Positions 42,253-52,334 of a DNA stretch of 64,000 bases are shown here, piece after piece. Source of the stretch: Thermodesulfovibrio sp. (lineage in GTDB: Bacteria > Nitrospirota > Thermodesulfovibrionia > Thermodesulfovibrionales > Thermodesulfovibrionaceae); NCBI GenBank assembly GCA_025057595.1, contig JANXBK010000001.1:62001-126000 (forward strand). Direction: 5' to 3'. Each line of letters starts with the position of its first letter. Position 1 is the stretch's first letter. A program made the position numbers and the translations under genes. The notes below the pieces were generated by a model. The model was not told where the DNA came from. It did no database searches and worked only from the letters and a program-made list of their open reading frames with translations.

Positions 42253-43371
42253 ATGGGTGATATTCCGGCAAAATTTTTTATACCTGAAGTAGTTGATGTA
42301 AAACAAAGAAAAACAGATATAGGACCACCTCACTATGAAAACTTTTTACCACCTGTCATTAAGAAAAACTACGGACAGTGGAAAGAGCATGAGATTTTAA
42401 GTCCTGGATTGATGGTTCATATTGCTGAGAGTGGAGACAAAATATGGACTGTAAGAGTTGCGTCTCCAAGACTTCTAAGTACAGATACTTTAAGAGAGAT
42501 AGCAGATATAGCTGATAAGTACTGTGATGGTTATTTCAGGTTTACAACAAGAAATAATATAGAGTTTCTTGTTTCTGATGAAGGAAAAGTTCAGCCTCTT
42601 ATTGATGAGCTTAAGGCTAAAAAGTTTATGATTGGCGGAATTGGTCCAAGAGTCAGCAATGTAGTACATACTCAAGGATGGGTTCACTGTCATGGCGCTG
42701 CAACAGACGCATCTGGTCTTGTTAAATGTATAATGGATGAGCTTGCAGATTATTTTACTACTAAAGAGCTTCCTAATAAAGTTAGATTAGCTGTTGCATG
42801 TTGTACAAATATGTGTGGAGCAGTTCACTGTTCAGATATAGCACTTGTTGCAATTCATACAAAAGTACCAAGAATTGAACATGAAAGATTCAAAGATCTC
42901 TGTGAGCTTCCAACAACAATAGCATCATGTCCGACTGCGGCAATACTTCCGGATCCTGCAAAGAAGTCAATTAAAATTAAGGAAGAGAAATGTATGTACT
43001 GTGGCAACTGTTTCTCAGTTTGTCCTGCACTACCAATTAAAGATGCAGAAAATGACGGAGTTGCAATAGTGGTAGGAGGAAAAGTCGGTAATTTGAGAAC
43101 ACCGCCTAAGTTTTCAAAACTCGCTGTTCCTTTTTTACCGAATAATCCTCCAAGATGGCCAGAAGTTATAAAAGCTATAAGGAAGATTTTTGATGCCTAT
43201 GTTGCTGGTGCAAAGAAACATGAAAGAGTGGGTGAGTGGATTGACAGAATTGGTTGGGAAAAATTCTTTGCAGTAACTGGAATACCATTCACATGGCAGC
43301 ATATTGATGACTGGACCTATACATTTGAAACACTCAGAACAACAGCTCAGATTAAGTGGGTTAAAAAATAA
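42253..43371 (+). CDS. dsrB: Dissimilatory sulfite reductase beta subunit
   Basis: A 372-residue partner of DsrA. It has the substrate-side segment FRFTTRNNIEFLV, the cofactor motif NVVHTQGWVHCHGAATDASG, the cysteine set ACCTNMCGAVHCSD, and a ferredoxin motif CMYCGNCFSVCPALP. DsrA2B2 carries the catalytic sirohemes; DsrC, which takes the sulfur, is not in this window. It has an AAGGAGG ribosome site. A stable hairpin lies immediately after the stop codon. Confidence 0.98.
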   Translation: MGDIPAKFFIPEVVDVKQRKTDIGPPHYENFLPPVIKKNYGQWKEHEILSPGLMVHIAESGDKIWTVRVASPRLLSTDTLREIADIADKYCDGYFRFTTRNNIEFLVSDEGKVQPLIDELKAKKFMIGGIGPRVSNVVHTQGWVHCHGAATDASGLVKCIMDELADYFTTKELPNKVRLAVACCTNMCGAVHCSDIALVAIHTKVPRIEHERFKDLCELPTTIASCPTAAILPDPAKKSIKIKEEKCMYCGNCFSVCPALPIKDAENDGVAIVVGGKVGNLRTPPKFSKLAVPFLPNNPPRWPEVIKAIRKIFDAYVAGAKKHERVGEWIDRIGWEKFFAVTGIPFTWQHIDDWTYTFETLRTTAQIKWVKK

Positions 43372-43376
43372 AGAAA

Positions 43377-43400
43377 TAGGAGGGCTATAATGCCCTCCTA
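43377..43400 (+). promoter_or_regulatory. Stable hairpin between dsrB and dsrD
   Basis: A perfect 9-bp stem (TAGGAGGGC / GCCCTCCTA) with loop TATAAT starts six bases after the dsrB stop. No T run follows on plus (AAAAAATATAAAG), so it is not a standard terminator. It may act as a processing or 3'-end stabilising element separating dsrAB from dsrD. Confidence 0.7.
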
Positions 43401-43431
43401 AAAAATATAAAGAAAGGAGTGTGAATTTTAA

Positions 43432-43674
43432 ATGGAAAGGGAGGAGCTCAAAAAACAGATATATAATCTTATTAAGGAGGCTGCTGGAAAGAAGAAATAT
43501 AAACAGATGGATGTGATAAAACACTTCCGTAATCTTGGAGTACCAGATGCAGAGACAAAAGAAGCTATTAGAGAGCTTGTAGATGGAGGACTGCTTATTT
43601 ATACCTATATGGGCGGTAGTTATATAGAGCTTGCCACAAAACTTGAAGAGTTTGAAAAGAAAATATTAGAGTAG
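43432..43674 (+). CDS. dsrD: DsrD, small winged-helix protein of the sulfite reductase locus
   Basis: An 80-residue protein directly downstream of dsrB. The sequence (KKYKQMDVIKHFRNLGVPDAETKEAIRELVDGGLLIYTY) has the winged-helix pattern of DsrD, which in Desulfovibrio and Archaeoglobus is about 78 residues long. DsrD is characteristic of sulfate/sulfite reducers and absent from most sulfur oxidisers; recent work assigns it an activating role on DsrAB. The AGGAG ribosome site lies 12 bases before the ATG, longer than usual. A perfect terminator follows. Confidence 0.9.
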   Translation: MEREELKKQIYNLIKEAAGKKKYKQMDVIKHFRNLGVPDAETKEAIRELVDGGLLIYTYMGGSYIELATKLEEFEKKILE

Positions 43675-43681
43675 TTTTCTT

Positions 43682-43707
43682 AGAGGGAGTTTAACTCCCT
43701 CTTTTTT
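43682..43707 (+). terminator. Rho-independent terminator of dsrABD
   Basis: A 10-bp perfect inverted repeat (AGAGGGAGTT / AACTCCCTCT, one-base centre) is followed by five T residues. The next base is the A of the pncC start codon. Confidence 0.9.
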
Positions 43708-44181
43708 ATGTTATTAAAAAAGATCGCAGAGCAAGTTGTAACTGTCCTCAAAGAAAAACAAAAAACTCTCTCCTTAGCAGAATCTTGTACAGGAGGATTA
43801 ATCAGTTCTTCAATTACAGATATTTCAGGAGCAAGTAAAGTTTATTTAGGAGGAGTTGTTGCTTATGCTACTGAAATGAAAAGGAAAATACTTAATATAT
43901 CTGAAGAGATTTTTAAATATGGGGTTATTTCAGAAGAAATGGCGGCAGAGATGGCAAAATCAATAAAATCTATTACAGGTTCTGACTACTCATTAGCAAC
44001 AACAGGAAATCTTGGACCCGATACAATCGAGGAGAAGCCTCGCGGTCTTATATATATAGCAGTTGCCACGCCTTCTAATTTTTATGTTAAGGAGTTAAAT
44101 TTAGAAGGCGATAGATTTTCTAATAAAGTGGAGACCACAAAGGAGGCGCTAAAACTTCTTTTAGAGATATTAAATTATTAA
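43708..44181 (+). CDS. pncC: CinA C-terminal domain protein, nicotinamide-nucleotide amidase (PncC)
   Basis: A 157-residue protein matching the stand-alone CinA C-terminal family (LAESCTGGLISSSITDISGASKVYLGGVVAYATEMK, segments thereof; ATTGNLGP; PRGLIYIAVA). PncC deamidates nicotinamide mononucleotide in NAD recycling. The ATG directly abuts the dsrD terminator T run; no ribosome site or promoter is visible, so expression likely depends on readthrough or an internal signal. A start further downstream would remove conserved sequence. Confidence 0.88.
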   Translation: MLLKKIAEQVVTVLKEKQKTLSLAESCTGGLISSSITDISGASKVYLGGVVAYATEMKRKILNISEEIFKYGVISEEMAAEMAKSIKSITGSDYSLATTGNLGPDTIEEKPRGLIYIAVATPSNFYVKELNLEGDRFSNKVETTKEALKLLLEILNY

Positions 44182-44262
44182 TGTTTAATTTTAAATTACA
44201 ATCAAAGGATTTTCTATCTTAGCTTTTCATATTTCAAAGCCTAATTTTATCATAGGATGTAG

Positions 44263-46290
<2,028 letters not shown>

Positions 46291-46731
46291 TTGTACAGAA
46301 TAAAAGTATTTTATCCTGGAAAAACAAAATTAAAATTCATCAGAGAAGGTGTAAATCATTATTTAAAGCTTCTTGGTGCCTACGCTAAAATTGAACTAGT
46401 AGAGCTTAAAGAAGGGCATGGAGACAAACAAAAAGTTATTAAAGAAGAATCCAAAAGTATACTTAATTCTGTAAAGGGAGATTTTATTTTACTTCATAAA
46501 GAAGGAAAAATTCTTACATCAGAGGAGTTTGCTAATTTAATTAGAGATAAAACAGTCCATCAATTTGTTATTGGTGGAGTTTATGGAGTAGATGAAGATG
46601 TTGTCAGTTCGGCATCATTTAAACTTTCTCTTTCAAAAATGACTTTTCCACATGAGCTAACTCGTATTATTCTTCTTGAGCAAATATACAGAGCTTTAAC
46701 AATAATTCATGGTAAAAGCTATCACTATTGA
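46291..46731 (+). CDS. rlmH: 23S rRNA pseudouridine1915 N3-methyltransferase RlmH
   Basis: A 146-residue SPOUT methyltransferase starting with TTG immediately after the ligA stop. The knot signature is FVIGGVYGVDEDV, and the C-terminus is LSKMTFPHELTRIILLEQIYRA followed by GKSYHY, which is diagnostic for RlmH. It overlaps the convergent Trm112-like gene by seven bases. Confidence 0.94.
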   Translation: MYRIKVFYPGKTKLKFIREGVNHYLKLLGAYAKIELVELKEGHGDKQKVIKEESKSILNSVKGDFILLHKEGKILTSEEFANLIRDKTVHQFVIGGVYGVDEDVVSSASFKLSLSKMTFPHELTRIILLEQIYRALTIIHGKSYHY

Positions 46732-46907
46732 TCCTTATTTTCTAAGGGAACAGCTTCGTCAACAAGAAGGATGGGAATATCATCTCTTATAGGATAATAT
46801 ATGCAGCAATTTTTACATATTAATCTTTCTTTCTGCTCGTCATATATTAAATCCCTTTTACATTGTGGACAAACTATTATCTCAAGTAACTCTTTATCAA
46901 TAGGCAT
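46725..46907 (-). CDS. Trm112-family small zinc-ribbon protein
   Basis: A 60-residue protein with LLEIIVCPQCKRDL and RLICKNCCIYYPIRDDIPILL, giving two Cys pairs (CPQC and CKNC) as in Trm112/YcaR proteins. Eukaryotic Trm112 activates methyltransferases; the bacterial role is less clear, but the genes are often near LPS or tRNA genes. The start overlaps the gltX stop by 11 bases, so it is co-translated with gltX. Confidence 0.88.
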   Translation of the reverse strand: MPIDKELLEIIVCPQCKRDLIYDEQKERLICKNCCIYYPIRDDIPILLVDEAVPLENKDQ

Positions 46908-48294
46908 AAATAATCCTCCTTAGTCGATTTAAAGTTTTTTCTTTTCCTACAATCTCTAATACTTCATATATTCCAGGGCTTACAGTGCTTCCTGTTATAG
47001 CAACTCTTACAGGTTGAGCAATATCACCCAGTTTAATACCCTTTTCATTAACCATATCTATGAAGATTTTTTCTATGTTTTTTTGACTAAACTCCTGTAA
47101 AGTCTCTAATCTTTCTGTAATTTCCTTAAGTAAGGGCAAAGTTTTTTCAGTTATATACTTTTCTTTTGCCTTCTCCTCTATTGGAACATAATCTAAAAGA
47201 TAGTATCTCATTGCATGAGAAAGCTCCTTAAGAGTTCTACATCTTTCCTTAAGAGACCGTATAGCCTTTGAAGCCCACTCAATATCTATTTGTTTCTCTT
47301 CTTTTATATATCCGTCTTTAATAAGAAAAGGTTTTAATAATTCAAAGAGTCTTTTTTCATTAGTCATTTTTATATATTCACTGTTAAGCCATAGAAGTTT
47401 TTCAGCATTAAAAATAGCATTAGCTTTGCCCACATCCTCAAGTCTAAAATATTCTATCAGTTCTTCTTTTGTAAATATCTCTTGATCTTTGTAAGACCAG
47501 CCAAGGCGAGCAAGAAAATTAATAACTGCTTCTGGAAGATATCCCTCTTCTTTATAGGTAAGCACATTAGTAGCACCATGTCTTTTGCTCAATCTTGCTC
47601 TGTCTGGTCCAAGAATCATTGGTATATGAGCAAACTGGGGAGGCTCAATTCCTAATGCTTTGTAGATATGGATCTGTTTTGGTGTATTATTTAAATGGTC
47701 TTCACCTCTTATTACATGAGTTATTTTCATCTCATAATCATCAACAACCACACAAAAATTATATGTAGGTGTGCCATCACTTCTTAGAATAACAAGATCT
47801 TCAAGTTCGCTATTTTTGAAAATAACTTTTCCCTTTACAATATCATTTACTACTGTTTCTCCCTCAAAGGGCATTTTAAATCTTATAGCAAAGGGTTTAG
47901 AAAGACTGTTTTTAATTTCTCTACATCTCCGATCATATCTCGGAGGTTTGCCTTGCTTTAGAGATTCTTGCCGACGTTGCTCAAGCTCCTCAGGGGTGCA
48001 GTAGCAGCGATATGCTTTTTCTTCCTCAAGAAGTTTATAAGCATACTTACGATAAATATCAAGTCTGTCAGTTTGTCTAAAAGGACCCTCATCCCAATCA
48101 AGTCCAAGCCACTTAAGTGCTTCAATAATTGATTCAATGTACTCTTCAGTAGACCTGGATCTGTCTGTGTCTTCAATTCTTAAAATAAATTTTCCATTAT
48201 TATGTCTTGCAAATAGCCAATTAAAAAGTGCAGTTCTGGCGCCTCCAATATGTAAATGTCCTGTTGGGCTTGGTGCAAATCTAACTGTTACCAT
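46897..48294 (-). CDS. gltX: Glutamyl-tRNA synthetase
   Basis: A 465-residue class I synthetase. It has RFAPSPTGHLHIGGARTALFNWL (HIGH-type motif HIGG), Cys/Tyr-rich YRCYCTPEEL, GEDHLNNTPKQIHIYKALG, and the KMSKS-type loop RLSKRHGATN. I chose ATG 48294 (MVTVRFAPSP); an in-frame GTG at 48312 would place six extra codons over the -10 box. It charges tRNA-Glu, and where no GlnRS exists also tRNA-Gln, to be amidated by GatCAB. That gives substrate for HemA and, later, HemL encoded at 57 kb. Confidence 0.96.
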   Translation of the reverse strand: MVTVRFAPSPTGHLHIGGARTALFNWLFARHNNGKFILRIEDTDRSRSTEEYIESIIEALKWLGLDWDEGPFRQTDRLDIYRKYAYKLLEEEKAYRCYCTPEELEQRRQESLKQGKPPRYDRRCREIKNSLSKPFAIRFKMPFEGETVVNDIVKGKVIFKNSELEDLVILRSDGTPTYNFCVVVDDYEMKITHVIRGEDHLNNTPKQIHIYKALGIEPPQFAHIPMILGPDRARLSKRHGATNVLTYKEEGYLPEAVINFLARLGWSYKDQEIFTKEELIEYFRLEDVGKANAIFNAEKLLWLNSEYIKMTNEKRLFELLKPFLIKDGYIKEEKQIDIEWASKAIRSLKERCRTLKELSHAMRYYLLDYVPIEEKAKEKYITEKTLPLLKEITERLETLQEFSQKNIEKIFIDMVNEKGIKLGDIAQPVRVAITGSTVSPGIYEVLEIVGKEKTLNRLRRIIYAY

Positions 48295-48302
48295 GACTTT
48301 AT

Positions 48303-48308
48303 AGTATA
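48303..48308 (-). promoter_or_regulatory. -10 box of gltX (leaderless type)
   Basis: Minus-strand TATACT ends eight bases before the ATG at 48294, and no ribosome site is present. Confidence 0.45.
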
Positions 48309-48335
48309 GCACACAAAAAAGCTCACTTTATAGCT

Positions 48336-48341
48336 TATAAT
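48336..48341 (+). promoter_or_regulatory. -10 box of mtgA (leaderless type)
   Basis: TATAAT ends eight bases before the ATG at 48350. The divergent gltX start lies 55 bases away. Confidence 0.5.
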
Positions 48342-48349
48342 AAAATTTA

Positions 48350-49087
48350 ATGTTTAAGAAAATCTTGAAAATCTCTATAGTTATAATCTTAATTTACCTT
48401 TCTTATTTGTTAATAATTTTTCCTCTCACAGTTCCTGTAAGTGACTTAAAAAGAAAGAATCCTGAAACTACAGCAATGATGCAATACAGAATAGAACAAT
48501 GGAAGAGTATGGGTAAAAAGGTTCAGATAAAAAGAATATGGATGCCTTTAAATAAAATCTCACCTTATCTTATTAAAGCCGTCTTGATCGCAGAGGATGA
48601 CAAATTTTTTTATCATTCGGGATTTGATTTAGAGGCAATAAAAAAGGCAATTGAAAGAGATATTAGAGAAAAAAAACTAAAATATGGTGGAAGCACTATT
48701 ACTCAGCAGCTTGCTAAAAATCTTTATCTTAAACCTTCAAAAAATCCTATAAGAAAAATTCAAGAGGCAATAATTACTGTGAGGCTTGAGAAAACTCTTA
48801 CAAAAAGCAGAATACTTGAGCTTTATTTAAATATAGCTGAGTGGGGCGAGGGTATATTTGGTGTAGAGGCAGCCTCAAGACACTATTTCAACAAATCTTC
48901 ATCGGAGCTTACAGCACAAGAAGCCTCAAGGCTTGCAGCAGCTCTACCAAATCCTATTAAATACTCTCCCATAGGAGATTCAAAATTTATAGAAAGAAGA
49001 GCGAATTTAATTTATTATATAATGCAAAAAAGAGGTATAGTTAAAGAGGAGACTAATTCCTTAGTCGAGCAGTTTCCTTCAAAATAA
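48350..49087 (+). CDS. mtgA: Monofunctional biosynthetic peptidoglycan transglycosylase
   Basis: A 245-residue GT51 enzyme with one N-terminal membrane helix (about residues 5-30). The catalytic motifs are LIAEDDKFFYHSGFD, GGSTITQQLAKNLYL, and RKIQEAIITVRLEKTLTKSRILELYLN. It polymerises lipid II into glycan chains and complements the bifunctional PBP1A encoded at 32.8 kb. The end overlaps the convergent malQ by 35 bases. Confidence 0.95.
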   Translation: MFKKILKISIVIILIYLSYLLIIFPLTVPVSDLKRKNPETTAMMQYRIEQWKSMGKKVQIKRIWMPLNKISPYLIKAVLIAEDDKFFYHSGFDLEAIKKAIERDIREKKLKYGGSTITQQLAKNLYLKPSKNPIRKIQEAIITVRLEKTLTKSRILELYLNIAEWGEGIFGVEAASRHYFNKSSSELTAQEASRLAAALPNPIKYSPIGDSKFIERRANLIYYIMQKRGIVKEETNSLVEQFPSK

Positions 49088-51074
49088 AGATAAGTCTTTT
49101 AAAGGGGCCGGATCTTAATATTTCTTCTATCTCAACAGGAAGTTTTATTTGCCAGTTAGGATACTCTGTAGTAGTTCCTGGGAGATTTTGTTGGTCCTCT
49201 AAAAGTAGTAAATCCTCAAGATAGAAAAGAATATATCTACATTTGGTTAAACTTAGAAATTTTATTATAGCAAATAAAAGTTCTTCTAAGTTTTCCTCTT
49301 CAGAAAGAATAAGATTTTCTTCTTTGAGAACTTTTATAATGTTTTCCTTCTGCCTCTGTCTTTCTTTAAATGCCTTTTCAGTTTGATTTTCATCAAATAT
49401 GGAGAATCTCTTTTTTAACTCTATATCTTTACCAATCCAGAAACCTTTTAAAGTTGGTAAATCATGAGTGGTAATACTGCATAAAGCATTTTTAGGATAA
49501 GCTCTATAACTTTTCATACTCTCTCCTTCCTTTTCAAAATAAAAAACTTTCCATGAATACATTCCTCTTTTAGTTAATTCTTCTTTCATCCAATCCTCAG
49601 AAGTTCCAAGATCCTCTGCGATAACCTCTGTTTTGTTTACTTTACTTTCAAGGCAAAGGATTTTTAGAAGATCTTGCCAAGGCTGTTTCACATAAGCACC
49701 TTGACAGGGGAGAAAATTATCAGGAATCCAGAAGGCTCTAAAAAGCCCAAGTGCATGGTCAACTCTTACTATTTCGGTAGTCATGTTGGCTCTTAATATC
49801 TTTATAAATGGCAGATATCCCCTGTTTTTTAACTCAAAGGGAATAATGGGAGGGAATCCCCATTTTTGTCCTTTTGGATTAAACTCATCAGGAGGAGCAC
49901 CATACTCTGCATCTAAGGCATAAAGATTTTGATTAATCCATACATCGTAACTACTTTTAGTTGACCCAAAACTAATATCAATACAAAGAAGAGAGCTCAC
50001 TTTTTTAATATCTTTGTTTGTAAGCCATTGTAAATACTCATAAAAAAGTATTTCTTTTCTGTTTTCTTCGTATATTTTCTCTAATTTTTCTTCTTCAGGA
50101 AACCTAAAATCCTTGTGCCATGTTCTCCAATCAGGACCTAGTTTTTCTCTTAAAAAACAGAATAGAGAAAAATATTTTAGTTCTTTCTGTAGGACCAGAG
50201 GTAAAGTTTCTTTATATTTTAAAAATCTCTTCCACTCCTTATTTTTTTTCTTTATACACTCTTCAAATTTAGATTTTAATAGTTTCATCTTCTGTTGCCA
50301 GACATAATCATACTCAAAAAAAGCTTGATTTTTTTCAGTAACAGGGCAGGTTGATACAAAGAGGGGAATATTAAAAATTCTTGATGTCGCAGAGTAAGGA
50401 CTTGCTCCATCAAAAAGGGGATTTCTAAAATGAAGTGGATTGATACTTATAAAGCCGTCATGATTTTTAATCCATTTAGCAGCTTTTAGTAGATGGGAAA
50501 AATCTCCCTCTCTTTCAAATCCTCTTAAACTCCACAAATTTAAATGAACTCCCCATTTTCTTATCTTTTTTGTAAAACATCTTTTAGGACATATTATTAA
50601 AAAGCATTCTTTTTGTAAGTTTTTAAGCTGTAGTCTTAGTTTATAATAGCCAATTGGAAGTTTAGGAAAGATAAGTTTATATTTAATAAGATATCTATTT
50701 TTTACTAATTTTTTTTCAATTTTTAGGCAATTTTTAAGACTTCCTCTTATTGATAGACTCTCTGCAGTAGTTGATAGCTCCTCAAAAGGATAGATATCAA
50801 TTTTAAAATTGTCTTCATACTCAGATAAATAAATAAAAATTGAAGACTCTTCAGTTACATAAACAGGCTCTAAAACATTAAGCCAAGGATATGTTTCAAA
50901 ATATTCAATATTTTTTTTAAGTTCTTCCTTCTCTGTATTAAAACCCATGAGATTTAAGATTTTTACCTTTGTCTCTAAGGGAATCTCAATTTTTTGTCCA
51001 AAGCAGTTTATATAAGAGGGAATAATTCCTACTAAATCAGAAAGTCTACATATCAATTGATTGTAGTTCTTCAA
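49053..51074 (-). CDS. malQ: 4-alpha-glucanotransferase (amylomaltase, GH77)
   Basis: A family 77 glucanotransferase of about 673 residues that rearranges alpha-1,4-glucans in glycogen or maltodextrin metabolism. An N-terminal extension (about 1-170) precedes the catalytic barrel. Motifs are GASPYSATSRIFNIPLF, the substrate loop LDAEYGAPPDEFNPKGQKWG, nucleophile region RVDHALGLFR, acid/base AEDLGTSEDWM, and THDLPTLKGFW. The start is uncertain: a TTG at 51074 has GGAG nine bases upstream, while ATG codons at 51092 and 51107 would overlap the ABC ATPase gene by 47-62 bases. The conserved N-terminal motif (RLSDLVGI) begins just after 51074, so I chose it. Confidence 0.9.
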   Translation of the reverse strand: MKNYNQLICRLSDLVGIIPSYINCFGQKIEIPLETKVKILNLMGFNTEKEELKKNIEYFETYPWLNVLEPVYVTEESSIFIYLSEYEDNFKIDIYPFEELSTTAESLSIRGSLKNCLKIEKKLVKNRYLIKYKLIFPKLPIGYYKLRLQLKNLQKECFLIICPKRCFTKKIRKWGVHLNLWSLRGFEREGDFSHLLKAAKWIKNHDGFISINPLHFRNPLFDGASPYSATSRIFNIPLFVSTCPVTEKNQAFFEYDYVWQQKMKLLKSKFEECIKKKNKEWKRFLKYKETLPLVLQKELKYFSLFCFLREKLGPDWRTWHKDFRFPEEEKLEKIYEENRKEILFYEYLQWLTNKDIKKVSSLLCIDISFGSTKSSYDVWINQNLYALDAEYGAPPDEFNPKGQKWGFPPIIPFELKNRGYLPFIKILRANMTTEIVRVDHALGLFRAFWIPDNFLPCQGAYVKQPWQDLLKILCLESKVNKTEVIAEDLGTSEDWMKEELTKRGMYSWKVFYFEKEGESMKSYRAYPKNALCSITTHDLPTLKGFWIGKDIELKKRFSIFDENQTEKAFKERQRQKENIIKVLKEENLILSEEENLEELLFAIIKFLSLTKCRYILFYLEDLLLLEDQQNLPGTTTEYPNWQIKLPVEIEEILRSGPFKRLIFILKETARLRN

Positions 51075-52332
51075 GATAAAGCTCTCCTGCATCGTAGTCA
51101 TAAGCAAAAAGCTCAGCGTATCTTCCCCAATCTACTGCAGTTTCAAACTGATTCCATGATTCATCTGGTGTGAAATGATTTTTAAGAATATCTAGAAAGA
51201 ACTCTTCAGAAACTCTATGTTTTGAAATAGTTAAAAGAACTTGCATAATTTGTTTTATAAGTTGAACATTTTGTAAAGCAGCCTCTTTGAATATCTCTTT
51301 TTTCTGAAGAGTGTCTGCTTCAGCCCACTTTTTCCCTTTTTCAGTGAGTATAAAATCACCCTCTCTAATTTCACCAAAATCAAGTATATGAGCAGCTTCT
51401 ATTAGTGGAAAGATATCATCAACTTCCATACTTAACTCTGAGCTTAAAGCATATATATCTACTTTTCCTCCTTTGTCATGAACTAACTCAACAAGCCCTG
51501 CAATCGCTCCAACTTTTGCATGAGGTAAAAACTGATATCTTCCAGTTACAAGAAGCATAGGAATCTCTTCAGGAGGCTTAACTAAAACTGTATAAATTTT
51601 ATCAAGAAGAAACTTAAAATCTCTTGAGTTTTTATCTCTTGGATAAGAAAGCTCGATAGGTATTTCTGCCTTTATTCTACCAGGATTATGAGTTAAAACA
51701 ACAGCTTGTGTTGACATGTATACAGCCTCTTCAATATTATGGGTCACTAGCACAACAGCCTTTGTTGGCATTTTTCCCTCTTTCCAAAGATCAATAATAT
51801 CACCTCTTAAGTTGTCAGCTGTAAGCACATCTAAAGCTGAAAATGGCTCATCCATAAGAAGTATTTCAGGTTGCACTGCTAAAGCTCTTGCAATTCCAAC
51901 TCTCTGTCTCATTCCACCACTTAACTCTCTTGGATAGGCATCTTCAAATCCGTCAAGCCCGACAAGATCAATTGCCTTTAAAGCTTTTTCCCTCATCTCC
52001 TCTTCAGTGTATCCCTGACCAACGAGTCCGACTTTAACATTTTCAAGAACAGTAAACCATGGAAAAAGGGCAAAGCTTTGAAATACAACAGCTATTTTTG
52101 GTTCTGTTTTTTTAAGTGGTTTCCCTCTGTACAAAACTTCTCCTTCAGTTGGTTCAACTAAGCCAGCCATTATTCTTAAAAGTGTAGATTTTCCAGCACC
52201 CGATTGTCCAAGAATTGATATAAACTGTCCTGAATGAATTTTTAAGTTTATGTTGTCAAGCACAACTATCTCTCTGTTTCTGCCAACTAAATAGGATTTT
52301 TTAATATTTTTTGTCTCAAGAATTACTTCCAT
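51046..52332 (-). CDS. ABC transporter ATPase (NitT/TauT/anion type) with C-terminal AAA-associated domain
   Basis: A 428-residue protein. Residues 1-250 are an ABC ATPase close to nitrate/sulfonate/taurine systems: Walker A GQSGAGKSTLLRIMAGL, Q-loop FQSFALFPW, signature LSGGMRQRVGIARAL, and Walker B ILLMDEPFSALD. From about residue 275 a separate domain follows (LPHAKVGAIAGLVELVHDKGG, later SMEVDDIFPLIEAA), characteristic of the AAA-associated C-terminal family (PF09821-like). It begins two bases after the duplicated permease. No substrate-binding protein gene is adjacent. The substrate is unknown; an inorganic or organic anion is the family expectation. Confidence 0.85.
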   Translation of the reverse strand: MEVILETKNIKKSYLVGRNREIVVLDNINLKIHSGQFISILGQSGAGKSTLLRIMAGLVEPTEGEVLYRGKPLKKTEPKIAVVFQSFALFPWFTVLENVKVGLVGQGYTEEEMREKALKAIDLVGLDGFEDAYPRELSGGMRQRVGIARALAVQPEILLMDEPFSALDVLTADNLRGDIIDLWKEGKMPTKAVVLVTHNIEEAVYMSTQAVVLTHNPGRIKAEIPIELSYPRDKNSRDFKFLLDKIYTVLVKPPEEIPMLLVTGRYQFLPHAKVGAIAGLVELVHDKGGKVDIYALSSELSMEVDDIFPLIEAAHILDFGEIREGDFILTEKGKKWAEADTLQKKEIFKEAALQNVQLIKQIMQVLLTISKHRVSEEFFLDILKNHFTPDESWNQFETAVDWGRYAELFAYDYDAGELYLEELQSIDM

Positions 52333-52334
52333 AC

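Noticed and set aside
43135..43524. 129-codon minus-strand frame across the dsrB end and dsrD
   Set aside because: It lies opposite well-supported dsr genes and has no ribosome site or recognisable family.
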